64,000 nt of DNA, from the NCBI RefSeq assembly GCF_900176205.1, contig NZ_LT859959.1:5849001-5913000 (forward strand), given 5' to 3'. Position numbers and translations under genes: made by a program. The stretch is from Bradyrhizobium sp. ORS 285. GTDB lineage: Bacteria; Pseudomonadota; Alphaproteobacteria; Rhizobiales; Xanthobacteraceae. The notes beneath the pieces are model-generated. The model saw only the letters and a list, made by a program, of their open reading frames with translations, searched no databases and was not told the DNA's origin. Positions 8,898-18,055 of this stretch are shown here, one piece after another (positions within the stretch are counted from its first letter, which is position 1; each line of letters opens with the position of its first letter).

Positions 8898-9986
8898 CTA
8901 CACCGCGCCTTCCGTCTCGACATACAGCGCGTACAGCGAATGCGACGCCGCCATGTAGAGCCGGTTGTTCTTCGGCCCGCCGAATGTCAGGTTGGCGCAC
9001 CGCTCCGGCAGCCGAATGAAGCCGATCGGCTTGCCTTGCGGGTTGAACACCATCACGCCGTCGAGGTCCTCCGACTTGGCCTTGAGCGGAAAAACCTTGT
9101 GGCCGTTGACCTCGACCGGCTCGGACGCCAGCGCGCCGTTCGAGCCCCAGCCGCACCAGAGATTGCCGTCGCGATCGACGCGGAAGCCGTCGAGCGAGCC
9201 CTGGTCGGCCGCATCGATCAGCTTCACCTTGTTGCCCACAGTGCCGTCGGCATTGACGTCGTAGCTCCAGATGCTGCGGTTCGGCGTGCCCTTCCACTCC
9301 ACGACATAGAGCTTCTTCTCGTCCGGCGAGAACGCGAGCCCGTTGGGATTGACGAGATCGGTGATCACAGCCGCCAGCTTGCCGTCGGTGCCGATCCGGA
9401 ACACGTTGGTGTTGGCCTGCTCGGACTTGGCCTTGAAGCCCTCCCAATTGCCGTTGATGCCGAACAGCGGATCGGTGAACCAGACCGTGTCATCGGACTT
9501 CACGACGATGTCGTTCGGCGCATTCAGCCGCTTGCCCTCGAAGCTGTCGGCGAGCACGGTGACGGTGCCGTTCTTCTCGGTGCGGGTGATACGGCGCGTC
9601 ACCGAATGCTCGCAGCTCACCAGCCGCCCCTGACGATCACGGGCGTTGCCGTTGGCGTAGTTGGCCGGGCTGCGGAAGACGGTGAAGCTGCCGTCCTTCT
9701 CGCTGTACTTCATGATCCGGTTGTTCGGGATATCACTGAGCAGCAGGTAGCCTTCATCCGGAAAGTAGGCCGGCCCCTCCGCCCAGCGCATGCCGCTGGC
9801 GACCTGCTCGACGGTCGAGCTGTACAGCCGGTACTTGGCGAAGCTCGGATCGAGGATCTCGATCGCGGGATCGGGATAGCGCTGGTTGGGCTTGAAGGCG
9901 AAGGATTGCGCTCTCGCCGGACCGGAGATCGCAAGCGCCGCTCCGCTCAGCGCGGCCGACAGAATGCCGCGACGCGACAATGTCAT
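8898..9986 (-). CDS. Tat-exported SMP-30/gluconolactonase-like beta-propeller protein
   Basis: A 362-residue protein with an N-terminal twin-arginine signal (LSRRGILSAALSG, cleaved after ARA near residue 27), followed by a six-bladed propeller of the SMP-30/gluconolactonase/LRE type. Motifs are RWAEGPAYFPDEGYLLLSDIPNNRI, LNAPNDIVV, VWFTDP and NGLAFSPDEKKLYV, which carry the metal-binding Glu, Asn and Asp positions. It probably hydrolyses a lactone in the periplasm; the exact sugar lactone is unknown. The start at 9986 has GGAGGAAAC directly upstream; an in-frame extension to 10172 has no ribosome site and would bury the signal peptide. Confidence 0.88.
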   Translation of the reverse strand: MTLSRRGILSAALSGAALAISGPARAQSFAFKPNQRYPDPAIEILDPSFAKYRLYSSTVEQVASGMRWAEGPAYFPDEGYLLLSDIPNNRIMKYSEKDGSFTVFRSPANYANGNARDRQGRLVSCEHSVTRRITRTEKNGTVTVLADSFEGKRLNAPNDIVVKSDDTVWFTDPLFGINGNWEGFKAKSEQANTNVFRIGTDGKLAAVITDLVNPNGLAFSPDEKKLYVVEWKGTPNRSIWSYDVNADGTVGNKVKLIDAADQGSLDGFRVDRDGNLWCGWGSNGALASEPVEVNGHKVFPLKAKSEDLDGVMVFNPQGKPIGFIRLPERCANLTFGGPKNNRLYMAASHSLYALYVETEGAV

Positions 9987-10192
9987 CAGTTTCCTCCATG
10001 GAGATCTTGTGTTGGGCCGTGGACGGGCCAGATCCTTCCCATAGAAGCTGGATGGGGAACTTTCCATTGCTTTTGCGGTATCGATCGGCGCCGGCGCGAA
10101 GCAGCCCCCCAGATCAAAGCGCATACCGCGCATTCCGTCCGCGGACCTCTTTTTGCCGCAAAGTCGACACATCGCTTGACCGCTGCGCAGAC

Positions 10193-10798
10193 ATGATTCC
10201 TCCCAGGCTCACCCCGCGGATGCCCTTGCGTTTTCCTCGCCTCGTCGTCCTGGCGCTCGGCCTCGGCCTGGGCACGCCGTGCATCGCCCAGCAGCCGCTG
10301 CCGGTGACGAGCTCGCCCGAGGAACGGCCCGACATCGATCTCTACGCGCTGATGTCCGGCAGTTGCCGCACGGCGAAGGTCGACGGCCGCGAATTTCCCT
10401 GCAAGACCGTGGCGTTCTTCCATAGCGAGAAGGGCCGCGCGCATTTCACAGTCGCCCTCGACGATCCCAACGACGAGAGCCACATCATCGCGTTCTCCGG
10501 CATCAACGGCCGTCGGTCGATCCAGAACGTCTACGAGCTGCCGATCGACCGCATGCTGCTGAATTCGAAGCACCGCCCGAAGGTCGACGGCATTCCTGTG
10601 CCAGCCACACAGAGCTCGTCGGGCCTGTGCCGGCAGGTCGGCAATTTCGCCATGCTCAAGGTGACGAGCGTGACCTGCTCGGCCAAGGACGACACCGGCC
10701 GCGCCTATGAGCTCCAGTTCATCTCGGATGGCACGCCGATCACCCTGCGCCGGGTGCGACAGACCATGACCAACGCCGAGCATGACCCCTACCAATAA
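10193..10798 (+). CDS. Small exported protein of unknown function
   Basis: About 201 residues, with a signal peptide in the segment from residue 10 (FPRLVVLALGLGLG, cleavage near CIAQQ). The mature part has four cysteines in two pairs (GSCRTAK with EFPCKTV; GLCRQVG with VTCSAK), suggesting two disulfides in the periplasm. I recognise no domain. It is transcribed away from the gluconolactonase-like gene and reads toward the patatin gene 120 bases on, so it may be first in that operon. A start at 10220 is also possible; neither has a strong ribosome site. Confidence 0.7.
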   Translation: MIPPRLTPRMPLRFPRLVVLALGLGLGTPCIAQQPLPVTSSPEERPDIDLYALMSGSCRTAKVDGREFPCKTVAFFHSEKGRAHFTVALDDPNDESHIIAFSGINGRRSIQNVYELPIDRMLLNSKHRPKVDGIPVPATQSSSGLCRQVGNFAMLKVTSVTCSAKDDTGRAYELQFISDGTPITLRRVRQTMTNAEHDPYQ

Positions 10799-10918
10799 TG
10801 GGCCGCTCGGGGCGACCGCCTCTGTTTGCGCGCCCCGCTCCAGATGCAGAAAAACTTTCGATCCCGTTGAACGTGTGCCCGTCCACCCCGACCTATCGGC
10901 AAAGGGGAGGACACCGAC

Positions 10919-12076
10919 GTGCCGATCGAACCGACCGACCTCGATGCCGCCAATGCTCAGCATGAGGACGGCGTCACGCTGTCTCTGTCCGGCGGCGGCT
11001 ACCGCGCCATGGTGTTTCACATCGGCGCGCTGCTGCGGCTGAACCAAGTCGGGCTGCTCAGCCGCCTGAAGCGGATTTCCAGCGTGTCCGGCGGCTCGAT
11101 CACGTCAGCCTATCTCGGCCTGCGCTGGAAGGATCTGCAGTTCGACGGCGCCGGCAAGGCGCAAAACTTCGACATTGTCGTCAACGGGCTGCGCAAGATG
11201 GCGGACACATCCGTCGACATCGGCGCCGTGATCGGCGGCATCTTCCTGCCGGGCACGATCAGCGACCGCGTCGCAGCGGCCTATGACGACGTTCTGTTCA
11301 ATGGCAAAAAACTCGCGGATCTGCCCGATGACAGCGGCGGCAAGGCGCCGCGCTTCGTCATCAATGCCACCAACATCCAGTCGGCCGTGCTGTGGCGGTT
11401 CTCGCGTCCCTACATGGGCGACTATCGCGTCGGCCTCGTGGATGCCCCGGACGTAGCCCTGGCAACGGCCGTCGCGGCGTCCTCGGCCTTTCCGCCGATC
11501 CTCTCGCCGCTCACTCTGCCGATCCGCCAGCCGGTCCGGCCGGTCGAACGCGCCGACCTCGGCCGGCCGCCCTTTACGACCAGCGCGGTGCTCAGCGACG
11601 GCGGTGTCTATGACAATCTAGGCCTGGAGACCGTCAAGCGCTTTTCGACGCAGCTGGTCAGCGATGCCGGCCAGAAGATCGAGGCTGAAGAGGATCCGCA
11701 TCACGACTGGGCACGCCACTCGCTGCGCGTGCTCGACGTCATCGACAACCAGGTGCGGAGCCTGCGCAAGCGCCAGCTCATCGACGCTTATGAGCGTGGC
11801 GATCACACCGGGACTTATTGGGGCATCCGTACCAACTTCGCCGACTACAAGCTGACGGCAGATCCGCTCGACTGTCTGCACAGGAAGTCGGCCCCGCTGG
11901 CCGCGATCCCGACCCGGCTACAGAAGATGCCACACGACGTCCAGAACCGGCTGATGAATTGGGGTTACGCCATCTGTGACGCGGCGCTGCGGGCGCATAT
12001 CGACGCAAGCCTGCAGCAGAAGCTCGGCATCCAGATCACCCCGCCAACGGACTTCCCGTTTCCCGGAGGCTACTAA
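10919..12076 (+). CDS. Patatin-like phospholipase
   Basis: A 385-residue patatin-family serine hydrolase without a signal peptide. The glycine-rich oxyanion loop is SGGGYRAMVFHIG (G25-R29). The nucleophile elbow is SSVSGGS (S57 as catalytic serine). The catalytic aspartate is in SDGGVYDNLG (D227). All parts of the Ser-Asp dyad are present, so acyl-hydrolase activity on lipids is expected, probably cytoplasmic or at the inner membrane face. GTG start with GGGGAGG about ten bases upstream. It leads a compact set with the HExxH protein (42-base gap) and the MBL-fold protein. Joint function unknown. Confidence 0.88.
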   Translation: MPIEPTDLDAANAQHEDGVTLSLSGGGYRAMVFHIGALLRLNQVGLLSRLKRISSVSGGSITSAYLGLRWKDLQFDGAGKAQNFDIVVNGLRKMADTSVDIGAVIGGIFLPGTISDRVAAAYDDVLFNGKKLADLPDDSGGKAPRFVINATNIQSAVLWRFSRPYMGDYRVGLVDAPDVALATAVAASSAFPPILSPLTLPIRQPVRPVERADLGRPPFTTSAVLSDGGVYDNLGLETVKRFSTQLVSDAGQKIEAEEDPHHDWARHSLRVLDVIDNQVRSLRKRQLIDAYERGDHTGTYWGIRTNFADYKLTADPLDCLHRKSAPLAAIPTRLQKMPHDVQNRLMNWGYAICDAALRAHIDASLQQKLGIQITPPTDFPFPGGY

Positions 12077-12118
12077 TCAGACGTCATCGATCACGAGACT
12101 GCAGAGGAAGAGGGCAGG

Positions 12119-14032
12119 ATGACGCATCGACGGCGCTTCGCATGCGACGACGTCACGCCGACCGACGAGGCGCCAGCGCAGCCGCCGCGCGAGATCCCGG
12201 AGGACATCTTCTCGACGGCGGAGATTCCGTTTCCGTCGGAGCGGCCGCTGAACGTCTATGCCTTCGATCCCAGCCTCGGCAAGTTCGTCGGCAATCAGAT
12301 GGTCACGCATGTGCGCTACGAGAGCCTTGAGCCTGGGCCGATCGGCGAACGGTTCGCCGTGATCGATTACGACGGCAGCCAAAAGACGTTCTACAAGCCG
12401 GTCAATCTTGACGATCCCAAGCTGCTGATGACCCACGGCCTGACGCCCTCGGAGGCAGACCCGCGGTTTCATCAGCAGATGGTCTACGCGGTGGCGAGCG
12501 AGACCTTGCAGCGCTTCGAGTTCGCGCTCGGCCGGCGCGTGCGCTGGCGGACGCGCCTTGACCGCAGCCATGCCCCTGCGCCACGCGGCGCCTCGCGACG
12601 CCTCGGTCTGTTTCCGCATGCGATGTGCGAGGCGAACGCATTCTACTGTCCGGACGCGCACGGCATCCTGTTCGGCTACTTCAAGGCCAGCCGCACCAAT
12701 CCCGGCCGCAACCTGCCGGGTCAGACCGTGTTCACCTGCCTCTCGCACGACATCATCGTGCACGAGACCACGCATGCGATCGTCGACGGCATCCGCGAGC
12801 ATTTCATGGAGCCGACCAATGTCGATGTCGCGGCCTTCCACGAGGCCTTCGCCGATCTCGCCGCGCTGTTCCTGCACTTCTCCCACAAGGAGGTGCTGGT
12901 CGATACGCTGCAGAAGACCGGTGGCAAGCTGTTCGAATACAAGCTCAAGGGCGATGCCGAGCTGGCGCCGGGAGGTACGCCCGCGATCCAGTCGCAGCTC
13001 AGCACCGAGAATCCGCTGATCGCGCTGGCGACGCAATTCGGCGAAGCCGCCGGGCGACAATCCAGCCTGCGCAGCGCGCTGATGACCCCCGCGACACCCG
13101 ACGGCGCCAAGGAGATCTCGACCAAGATCGAGCCGCATGAGCGTGGCGCGATTTTGGTCGCCGCGGTGTTCGATGCGTACTTCACCGTCTACGGCCGCAG
13201 AACCTTCGATCTGTTCCGGATCTTTCGCGCCGGCGGCGGCAGTGTCGACAAGGCCGATCTGCCGGCGCCGCTCGCGAACCGACTGGCGATGGAGGCGAGC
13301 CGCACGGCGGAAGAGTTCTTCACCATCTGCGCCCGCGCGCTGGACTATTGCCCGCCGGTCGACATCACCTTCGGTGATTTCCTGCGCGCGCTGCTGACCG
13401 CGCATCTCGACTACACGCCCGACGATCCCGATCGCATTCGCGATGCCCTGATGCAGGCCTTCCGTTTGCGCGGCATCGTCGCCGAGAACGCAACCGCCTT
13501 TTCGGAAGATGCGCTGTTCTGGCCCAAGGTCGTACGCGGCAGCCTGCGCGTGCCCGCCCTGACATTCGGTGATCCGAACGGCCTCACGAAGGAGGAGAAG
13601 GACCACAATGGCGACGTGCTACGGGCCTTTGCCGTGACCCATGCCGACAAGCTCGGCTTCGATCCGAAGGCCGGTAAGATCGAGGCGCCATCCTTCCATC
13701 CGATGTTTTCCACCGGCAAGGACGGCAAGCTCTATGTCAGCATGGTGGTCGAGCTGGTGCAGACGACGCGGGTGCCGTTCGGCCTCGGCATTCCCGGCAC
13801 GTTCCCGCTGCGCAACGGGGTCACGCTGCTGATCGCGCAAGATCCGCCCGAGCACGACAAGCGTCCCGACCCGCGGGTGCGCTTCGTCATTCCCAAGCTG
13901 TACCGGCCCGAACGAGAGGAGCGGGTGCGCAATTTCTACATCGCGAGCGGGCGCGCGACCACCCAGCCGACCGGACATGATGACGACAAGCGCTTCCGCC
14001 TGAATTTCGCGCTGCTCCATGCAGGAGTCTGA
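12119..14032 (+). CDS. HExxH (gluzincin-like) metallopeptidase family protein
   Basis: A 637-residue protein with no signal peptide. The zinc motif HETTH occupies residues 215-219 within DIIVHETTHAIVDG. A probable third ligand, E242 in FHEAFADL, lies 23 residues on, as in gluzincins of the thermolysin type (NEAxSD). The N-terminal ~200 residues and the C-terminal ~250, including a segment near 540-620 rich in beta-strand-like sequence, match nothing I recognise. ATG with GAGGGCAGG upstream. The stop is one base before the start of the MBL-fold gene, so the two are almost certainly cotranslated. Peptidase activity is inferred from the motif only. Confidence 0.75.
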   Translation: MTHRRRFACDDVTPTDEAPAQPPREIPEDIFSTAEIPFPSERPLNVYAFDPSLGKFVGNQMVTHVRYESLEPGPIGERFAVIDYDGSQKTFYKPVNLDDPKLLMTHGLTPSEADPRFHQQMVYAVASETLQRFEFALGRRVRWRTRLDRSHAPAPRGASRRLGLFPHAMCEANAFYCPDAHGILFGYFKASRTNPGRNLPGQTVFTCLSHDIIVHETTHAIVDGIREHFMEPTNVDVAAFHEAFADLAALFLHFSHKEVLVDTLQKTGGKLFEYKLKGDAELAPGGTPAIQSQLSTENPLIALATQFGEAAGRQSSLRSALMTPATPDGAKEISTKIEPHERGAILVAAVFDAYFTVYGRRTFDLFRIFRAGGGSVDKADLPAPLANRLAMEASRTAEEFFTICARALDYCPPVDITFGDFLRALLTAHLDYTPDDPDRIRDALMQAFRLRGIVAENATAFSEDALFWPKVVRGSLRVPALTFGDPNGLTKEEKDHNGDVLRAFAVTHADKLGFDPKAGKIEAPSFHPMFSTGKDGKLYVSMVVELVQTTRVPFGLGIPGTFPLRNGVTLLIAQDPPEHDKRPDPRVRFVIPKLYRPEREERVRNFYIASGRATTQPTGHDDDKRFRLNFALLHAGV

Positions 14033-14033
14033 C

Positions 14034-15464
14034 ATGCCGCGCAGCCATACGACCTCAGCAGCGCCCAGCTCACCGCGACGCAAGCCGGCCAGCCGAGACG
14101 CAGCGGTGCGCAAGCGATCTGCGCCAGCAGCGAACGTCGCCGCCTCGCCTGCCCTCCCGGTGAAGGCCGCCAGCGGGCTGCGCGTGCGCATGTACCGCGT
14201 CGGCTTCGGCGACTTCTTCCTGCTCAGCGTCCCGACCTCGACCGGCTTAAGCCACATCCTGATCGATTGCGGCGTGCACGCCAAGGACCTCGGCAGCATG
14301 CGCGCGGCCGTCACCCAGATGGCCAGGGATTGCGGCAACCGGCTGGCGCTGGTGATCATGACCCATCGGCACGCCGATCACATCTCGGGCTTCGGCAGCT
14401 GCGCCGACATCTTCGCGCAGATCGAGGTCGCGCGGGTCTGGATGCCCTGGTTCGAAAACCCTGACAATCCCAGGGCCGCAGCGTTCCAGGCGAGCCTCGT
14501 CGCCATGGCCGGTGATCTCGGCCGCCAATTCCGGGCGCGCCTGGCGGCAGGACCTGATCCGGAGGCCGATCAGTTGCTGAGCATGGCCGAGAACATTACC
14601 GGCGGTCTCGGCGTCGCAGGCATCGCTGCCAACCAGAAGGCGCTGAACGTGCTGCACGGCGGCTTCAAGGGCCCGCAGCCGGCGCACGATTACTACAAGG
14701 CCGGCGATCCGCCGACGCTGCCGCCCGATCTCGCGGCAGCAGGTCTGACTGCCGAGATCCTCGGCCCTCCGATCGACGAGGCCCTGATCGGCCAGATGAC
14801 CAACAAGAATCAGCAATATCTGGCGGGAGCGACGGAGAGCAGCGACCCGCCCGAACGGCTTAGGCCGTTCGGCAACGCGTTCCGCGGCAAGCGCGAGGAC
14901 TATGGCGACAAGGCCTTCGCGCCCTATGGCTATGATCGCCTGCTGCGCATGCTCGCGGGCGCGCAGCCCGACGTGCTGGCGGCACAGGCGCAGGCCGCAG
15001 ACAAGACGCTGAACAATCAGAGCCTCGTCATCCTGTTCTCCTTCGGTGGAAAAAACCTCCTGTTCGCCGGCGATGCGCAATGGGGCAATTGGGAGAACTT
15101 CCTGTATGGCGGCGCTTACGGCACGCCGGGCCACACCCAGCTCACCGCCAAAGCGCAGGAGATCCTCGGGAAGATCGACTTCTACAAGGTCGGCCATCAC
15201 GGCAGCGCCAACGCTACTCCGAAGGACGCGGTAAAGGCCATGCGGATCGGCTGCGTCGGCATGTGCTCGACCCAGGAGCATGCCTACAACGAGGTGCCGC
15301 GCGTGCCGCTGCTCGACGCGCTGCGCCAGCGCATGAACGACCAGCTGGCGCGCAGCGACCAGGTCGCGGCCGGCGCCGACGCTCCGGCGAACCCCGATGC
15401 CGGTCCGCTGCCGAAGGCGTTCACCGCTCCGGCGCAACAGCTCTTCATCGACTATGACTTCTGA
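14034..15464 (+). CDS. Metallo-beta-lactamase-fold hydrolase (ComEC-like type)
   Basis: A 476-residue protein. A basic, Ala/Pro-rich N-terminal tail (about 1-45) precedes an MBL fold with the metal motif THRHADH (H111, H113, D115, H116), VGFGDFFLL before it, LLFAGDAQW as the later Asp site and KVGHHGSANAT as the last His site. This arrangement resembles the ComEC C-terminal domain and stand-alone MBL hydrolases, which act on nucleic acids or small phosphodiesters; the substrate here is unknown. The start at 14034 is chosen because CAGGAG is seven bases upstream. The 3' end overlaps the converging MocR gene by 13 bases. Confidence 0.85.
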   Translation: MPRSHTTSAAPSSPRRKPASRDAAVRKRSAPAANVAASPALPVKAASGLRVRMYRVGFGDFFLLSVPTSTGLSHILIDCGVHAKDLGSMRAAVTQMARDCGNRLALVIMTHRHADHISGFGSCADIFAQIEVARVWMPWFENPDNPRAAAFQASLVAMAGDLGRQFRARLAAGPDPEADQLLSMAENITGGLGVAGIAANQKALNVLHGGFKGPQPAHDYYKAGDPPTLPPDLAAAGLTAEILGPPIDEALIGQMTNKNQQYLAGATESSDPPERLRPFGNAFRGKREDYGDKAFAPYGYDRLLRMLAGAQPDVLAAQAQAADKTLNNQSLVILFSFGGKNLLFAGDAQWGNWENFLYGGAYGTPGHTQLTAKAQEILGKIDFYKVGHHGSANATPKDAVKAMRIGCVGMCSTQEHAYNEVPRVPLLDALRQRMNDQLARSDQVAAGADAPANPDAGPLPKAFTAPAQQLFIDYDF

Positions 15465-16912
15465 CGTCGCGAAGAGCTCAATTCCTGCAGGACCTCCTGC
15501 GTCGCGCGGCCGAGCCGCCGCGCGGCGTCGGCGAGATCCTTCGCCGCAAAGCCGGAATAACCGAGGATGAAGCCGTCCGGCCCGCGCTGTAAGATCCGCG
15601 CATCCGACAACAGGCGGCATTCGATGCCGGCCCGCTCGCGGATCAGCTTTGCCGCACCTTTCGGGGTCCCAGGCGGCAACGTCGCCAGCAGATGCAGGCC
15701 CTGCGCCGGCGCCGAGAGATGCAATGTGCCCTTGGCATGCTTGACGAGCGCCTCGGCGACCACGTCGCGCGCCTGCCGATAACGCGGGCGCATCCGCCGC
15801 ATGTGGGCTGCGATCACGCCATCGGCCATCAGATCCGCCAGCGCGTCCTGCATGAAGACAGGTGGAAACCGGTCCTGCGCAGCGCGCGCAGCAACCACGC
15901 GCGCCACCAAAGCGGGCGGCACCACGAGATAGCCGAGCCGCAAGCCCGCGAACAGCGTCTTGCCGAAGGTGCCGAGATAGATCACGCGCTCGGCGCCGAT
16001 GCCGGCCAGCGCGGTCAGCGGCGGACCGGCGAAGCGATACTCGCTGTCGTAATCGTCCTCGAAGATATAGGCATCCGCCTTGCGCGCCCAGTCGAGCAAA
16101 GCGATACGGCGGGCCATGCTCATCGCGACGCCCGTGGGGAACTGATGCGAGGGCGTGACGTAGACGGCCTTCGCGCGTGCCTCGGCCTTCTCTCCCGCGC
16201 TCACCACCAGGCCTTCATCATCGACCGGGACGGGCACCAGCTTCGCTCCCGTGATGCTCAATGTGTGGCGCGAGGCGACATAGCCAGGATCTTCGAACCA
16301 GACGGCGTCTCCAGGCTTGAGCAGCGCATCGATGCACAGCCGCAAGCCATGCTGTGTACCGCTCACGATCAGGATGCAGCTCGGGTCACAACGGACGCCG
16401 CGATTGGCGGCGAGATAGTGCGCGACTTGCGTGCGCAGATGCAGGCTGCCGCGCGGGTCGCCATAGCCGAGGTCATCGGGCGCCGCGGTTGCGATGCGAC
16501 GCCGGCTGGCCGCCGCGAGCCGCTTCAGCAGCACAGGATCGACCAGGGTGACTCCGAGCGCGAACGCCCCACGCGAGGGAATGCGGATGTCCAGTTCGGC
16601 CACGGGCGCGGCGGTCTGCGGCGCGGGCAGCTGGGCTGCAACAAAGGTGCCGGCGCCATGCCGCGCCTCGACCAGGCCATCGGACAGCAGCGCCTCATAG
16701 GCGGCGACGATCGCGTTGCGACGAACGCCGAGCTGTTCGGCCAGGCCGCGCGTCGACGGCAGCCGCAGGCCAGGCGCAAGCAGCCCGTCGACGATGGCCG
16801 ACCGGAGCGCCGAATGCACCTGCTGCGACTGGCCGCGGATGGCGCGATCGAGCCGGATCGGCAGCGCCAGCACGTCGTCCCGGCGGCGCGAAGTGGTTGC
16901 TGGATTTGGCAT
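15452..16912 (-). CDS. MocR/PdxR-family transcriptional regulator (GntR domain fused to aminotransferase domain)
   Basis: A 486-residue regulator. The N-terminal GntR winged helix is at about 20-90 (LPSTRGLAEQLGVRRNAIVAAYEAL). A fold-type I aminotransferase domain follows, with the PLP lysine in GTFGKTLFAGLRLGY and the aspartate in FEDDYDSEYRF. Such proteins bind PLP and usually control vitamin B6 or amino-compound genes. It is divergent from the PNPOx-like gene at 16977, and an inverted repeat spans the start region. ATG at 16912 chosen; an upstream start at 16954 has no ribosome site. Confidence 0.9.
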   Translation of the reverse strand: MPNPATTSRRRDDVLALPIRLDRAIRGQSQQVHSALRSAIVDGLLAPGLRLPSTRGLAEQLGVRRNAIVAAYEALLSDGLVEARHGAGTFVAAQLPAPQTAAPVAELDIRIPSRGAFALGVTLVDPVLLKRLAAASRRRIATAAPDDLGYGDPRGSLHLRTQVAHYLAANRGVRCDPSCILIVSGTQHGLRLCIDALLKPGDAVWFEDPGYVASRHTLSITGAKLVPVPVDDEGLVVSAGEKAEARAKAVYVTPSHQFPTGVAMSMARRIALLDWARKADAYIFEDDYDSEYRFAGPPLTALAGIGAERVIYLGTFGKTLFAGLRLGYLVVPPALVARVVAARAAQDRFPPVFMQDALADLMADGVIAAHMRRMRPRYRQARDVVAEALVKHAKGTLHLSAPAQGLHLLATLPPGTPKGAAKLIRERAGIECRLLSDARILQRGPDGFILGYSGFAAKDLADAARRLGRATQEVLQELSSSRRQKS

Positions 16913-16938
16913 CGAAGTGGAACTCCCGGCAACCACTT
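16891..16938. promoter_or_regulatory. Candidate MocR/PdxR operator
   Basis: AAGTGGTTGC at 16891-16900 and its exact inverse GCAACCACTT at 16929-16938, with a further AAGTGG at 16915-16920 between them. It covers the MocR start codon and sits about 40 bases upstream of the divergent flavoprotein gene. AAGTGG-type cores are what I recall for PdxR sites, which supports autoregulation plus control of the neighbour. Confidence 0.5.
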
Positions 16939-16976
16939 TGCCATGCCATTTCATCGCCGCAAACAGGAGACTGACG

Positions 16977-17699
16977 ATGACCGAGACGACAGCGGCGAGC
17001 TATCCCGTCGACGAGACCAACCGCGTGAAGCGCCGCCACGACCGCGGCCACTATGATCATGCCACGGTTCACGCGCTGCTGGATTCGGCTGCGCTCTGCC
17101 ACGTCGCCTATGTCATCGACGGCCAGCCTTATTGTACGCCGACGCTGTATTGGCGCGAGGGCACCACGCTGTATTGGCATGGGTCGAGCGCAAGCCGCAT
17201 GCTGCGCAATCTCTCGGAAGGAGAGCCGGCCTGCCTCACGGTCACGCATCTGGACAGTCTGGTTCTGGCGCGCTGCGGCTTCAATCATTCCGCCGACTAC
17301 CGGTCAGTCATGGCGTTCGGCCACGCCAAGCTGATCGAGGATCTGGCGGAGAAGGAGCGCGCCTTGGTGATGATGGTCGACCGCTTCTTCCCCGGCCGTA
17401 CCGCGACCTTGCGCCCGAGCACCACGCAGGAGATCAAGGCTACCGCTGTCGTGGCCATGGACATCGAGAAGGCGTCGGCGAAGATCCGCAGCAAGGGTCT
17501 TGCCGATGACGAGGAGGACTACGCCTTCCCGACCTATGCGGAGCGCATCCCGGTGCGCACCGTGCTCGGCGCGCCCGAGCCGTGCGACCTGCTGCTGCCC
17601 GGCGTCACGCGCCCGGCCACGCTCGCCGGCTTCAGCGCCGGACGGCTGCTCGATGACGCGCTGACGGAAGCGTATGGGATGAGCTATCCGGCGGGATAG
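16977..17699 (+). CDS. Pyridoxamine 5'-phosphate oxidase-like flavin-binding protein
   Basis: A 240-residue split-barrel protein. The N-terminal part (VKRRHDRGHYDHATVHALLDSA, AYVIDGQPYCTPTLYWREG) is typical of the PNPOx-like family often found beside MocR regulators. The YWHGSSASRMLRNL segment fits an FMN-contacting region. True PNPOx (PdxH) differs in length and signatures, so this is more likely an FMN- or F420-type oxidoreductase or a heme/PLP-handling protein than PdxH. ATG at 16977 with AGGAGA seven bases upstream. It is probably controlled by the divergent MocR gene through the shared inverted repeat. Confidence 0.85.
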   Translation: MTETTAASYPVDETNRVKRRHDRGHYDHATVHALLDSAALCHVAYVIDGQPYCTPTLYWREGTTLYWHGSSASRMLRNLSEGEPACLTVTHLDSLVLARCGFNHSADYRSVMAFGHAKLIEDLAEKERALVMMVDRFFPGRTATLRPSTTQEIKATAVVAMDIEKASAKIRSKGLADDEEDYAFPTYAERIPVRTVLGAPEPCDLLLPGVTRPATLAGFSAGRLLDDALTEAYGMSYPAG

Positions 17700-18055
17700 T
17701 TGCTTGGCGTTTTTCGGCCGTCGATGATGAGAGGCAGCAATCTCGGCAACCACCGTCGTCATCCCGGCGAACGCCGGGATCCATAACCATAGGGAGCGGC
17801 TTGAGGCACGAAGGCAACTACCAGCTCGCGCCTCAGGACCGCTGCGGCGTATGGGTCCCGGATCGGCGCCCCGCCGCGCTCCCGCGCGTCAGGGCTTGTC
17901 CGGGACGACGGCGGAAATCATCATGCGCAGACGCTCGTGTGGAAGCGTAAACGCTCAGCCAACCCGGCCGTCATCGCGAGCGCCAGCGAAGCGATCCAGG
18001 GGCGATAAGACGATCTGGGTGCTAGGCTCGTACTGACGATGTACCGAGCCAAGCC
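17700..18055. repeat. Gene-free gap with two palindromic repeats
   Basis: About 17754-17918 is the GTCATCCCGG...GGGTCCCGG family (GCCGGGATCCATAACC left, GTATGGGTCCCGGATCGG and GGGACGACGG right). About 17971-18006 is a short relative of the GCGAGCG...GCGATCC element. The gap separates the ends of the PNPOx-like gene and the convergent binding-protein gene, so the repeats probably serve as transcription end points. No gene is seen. Confidence 0.6.

Noticed and set aside
8898..10172. Longer version of the SMP-30-like gene starting at 10172
   Set aside because: The Tat signal begins at 9986 with a good ribosome site; the extra 62 residues would overlie the divergent promoter.
12077..13606. A 509-codon open frame on the minus strand
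   Set aside because: Antisense shadow of the HExxH protein gene; low-complexity translation.
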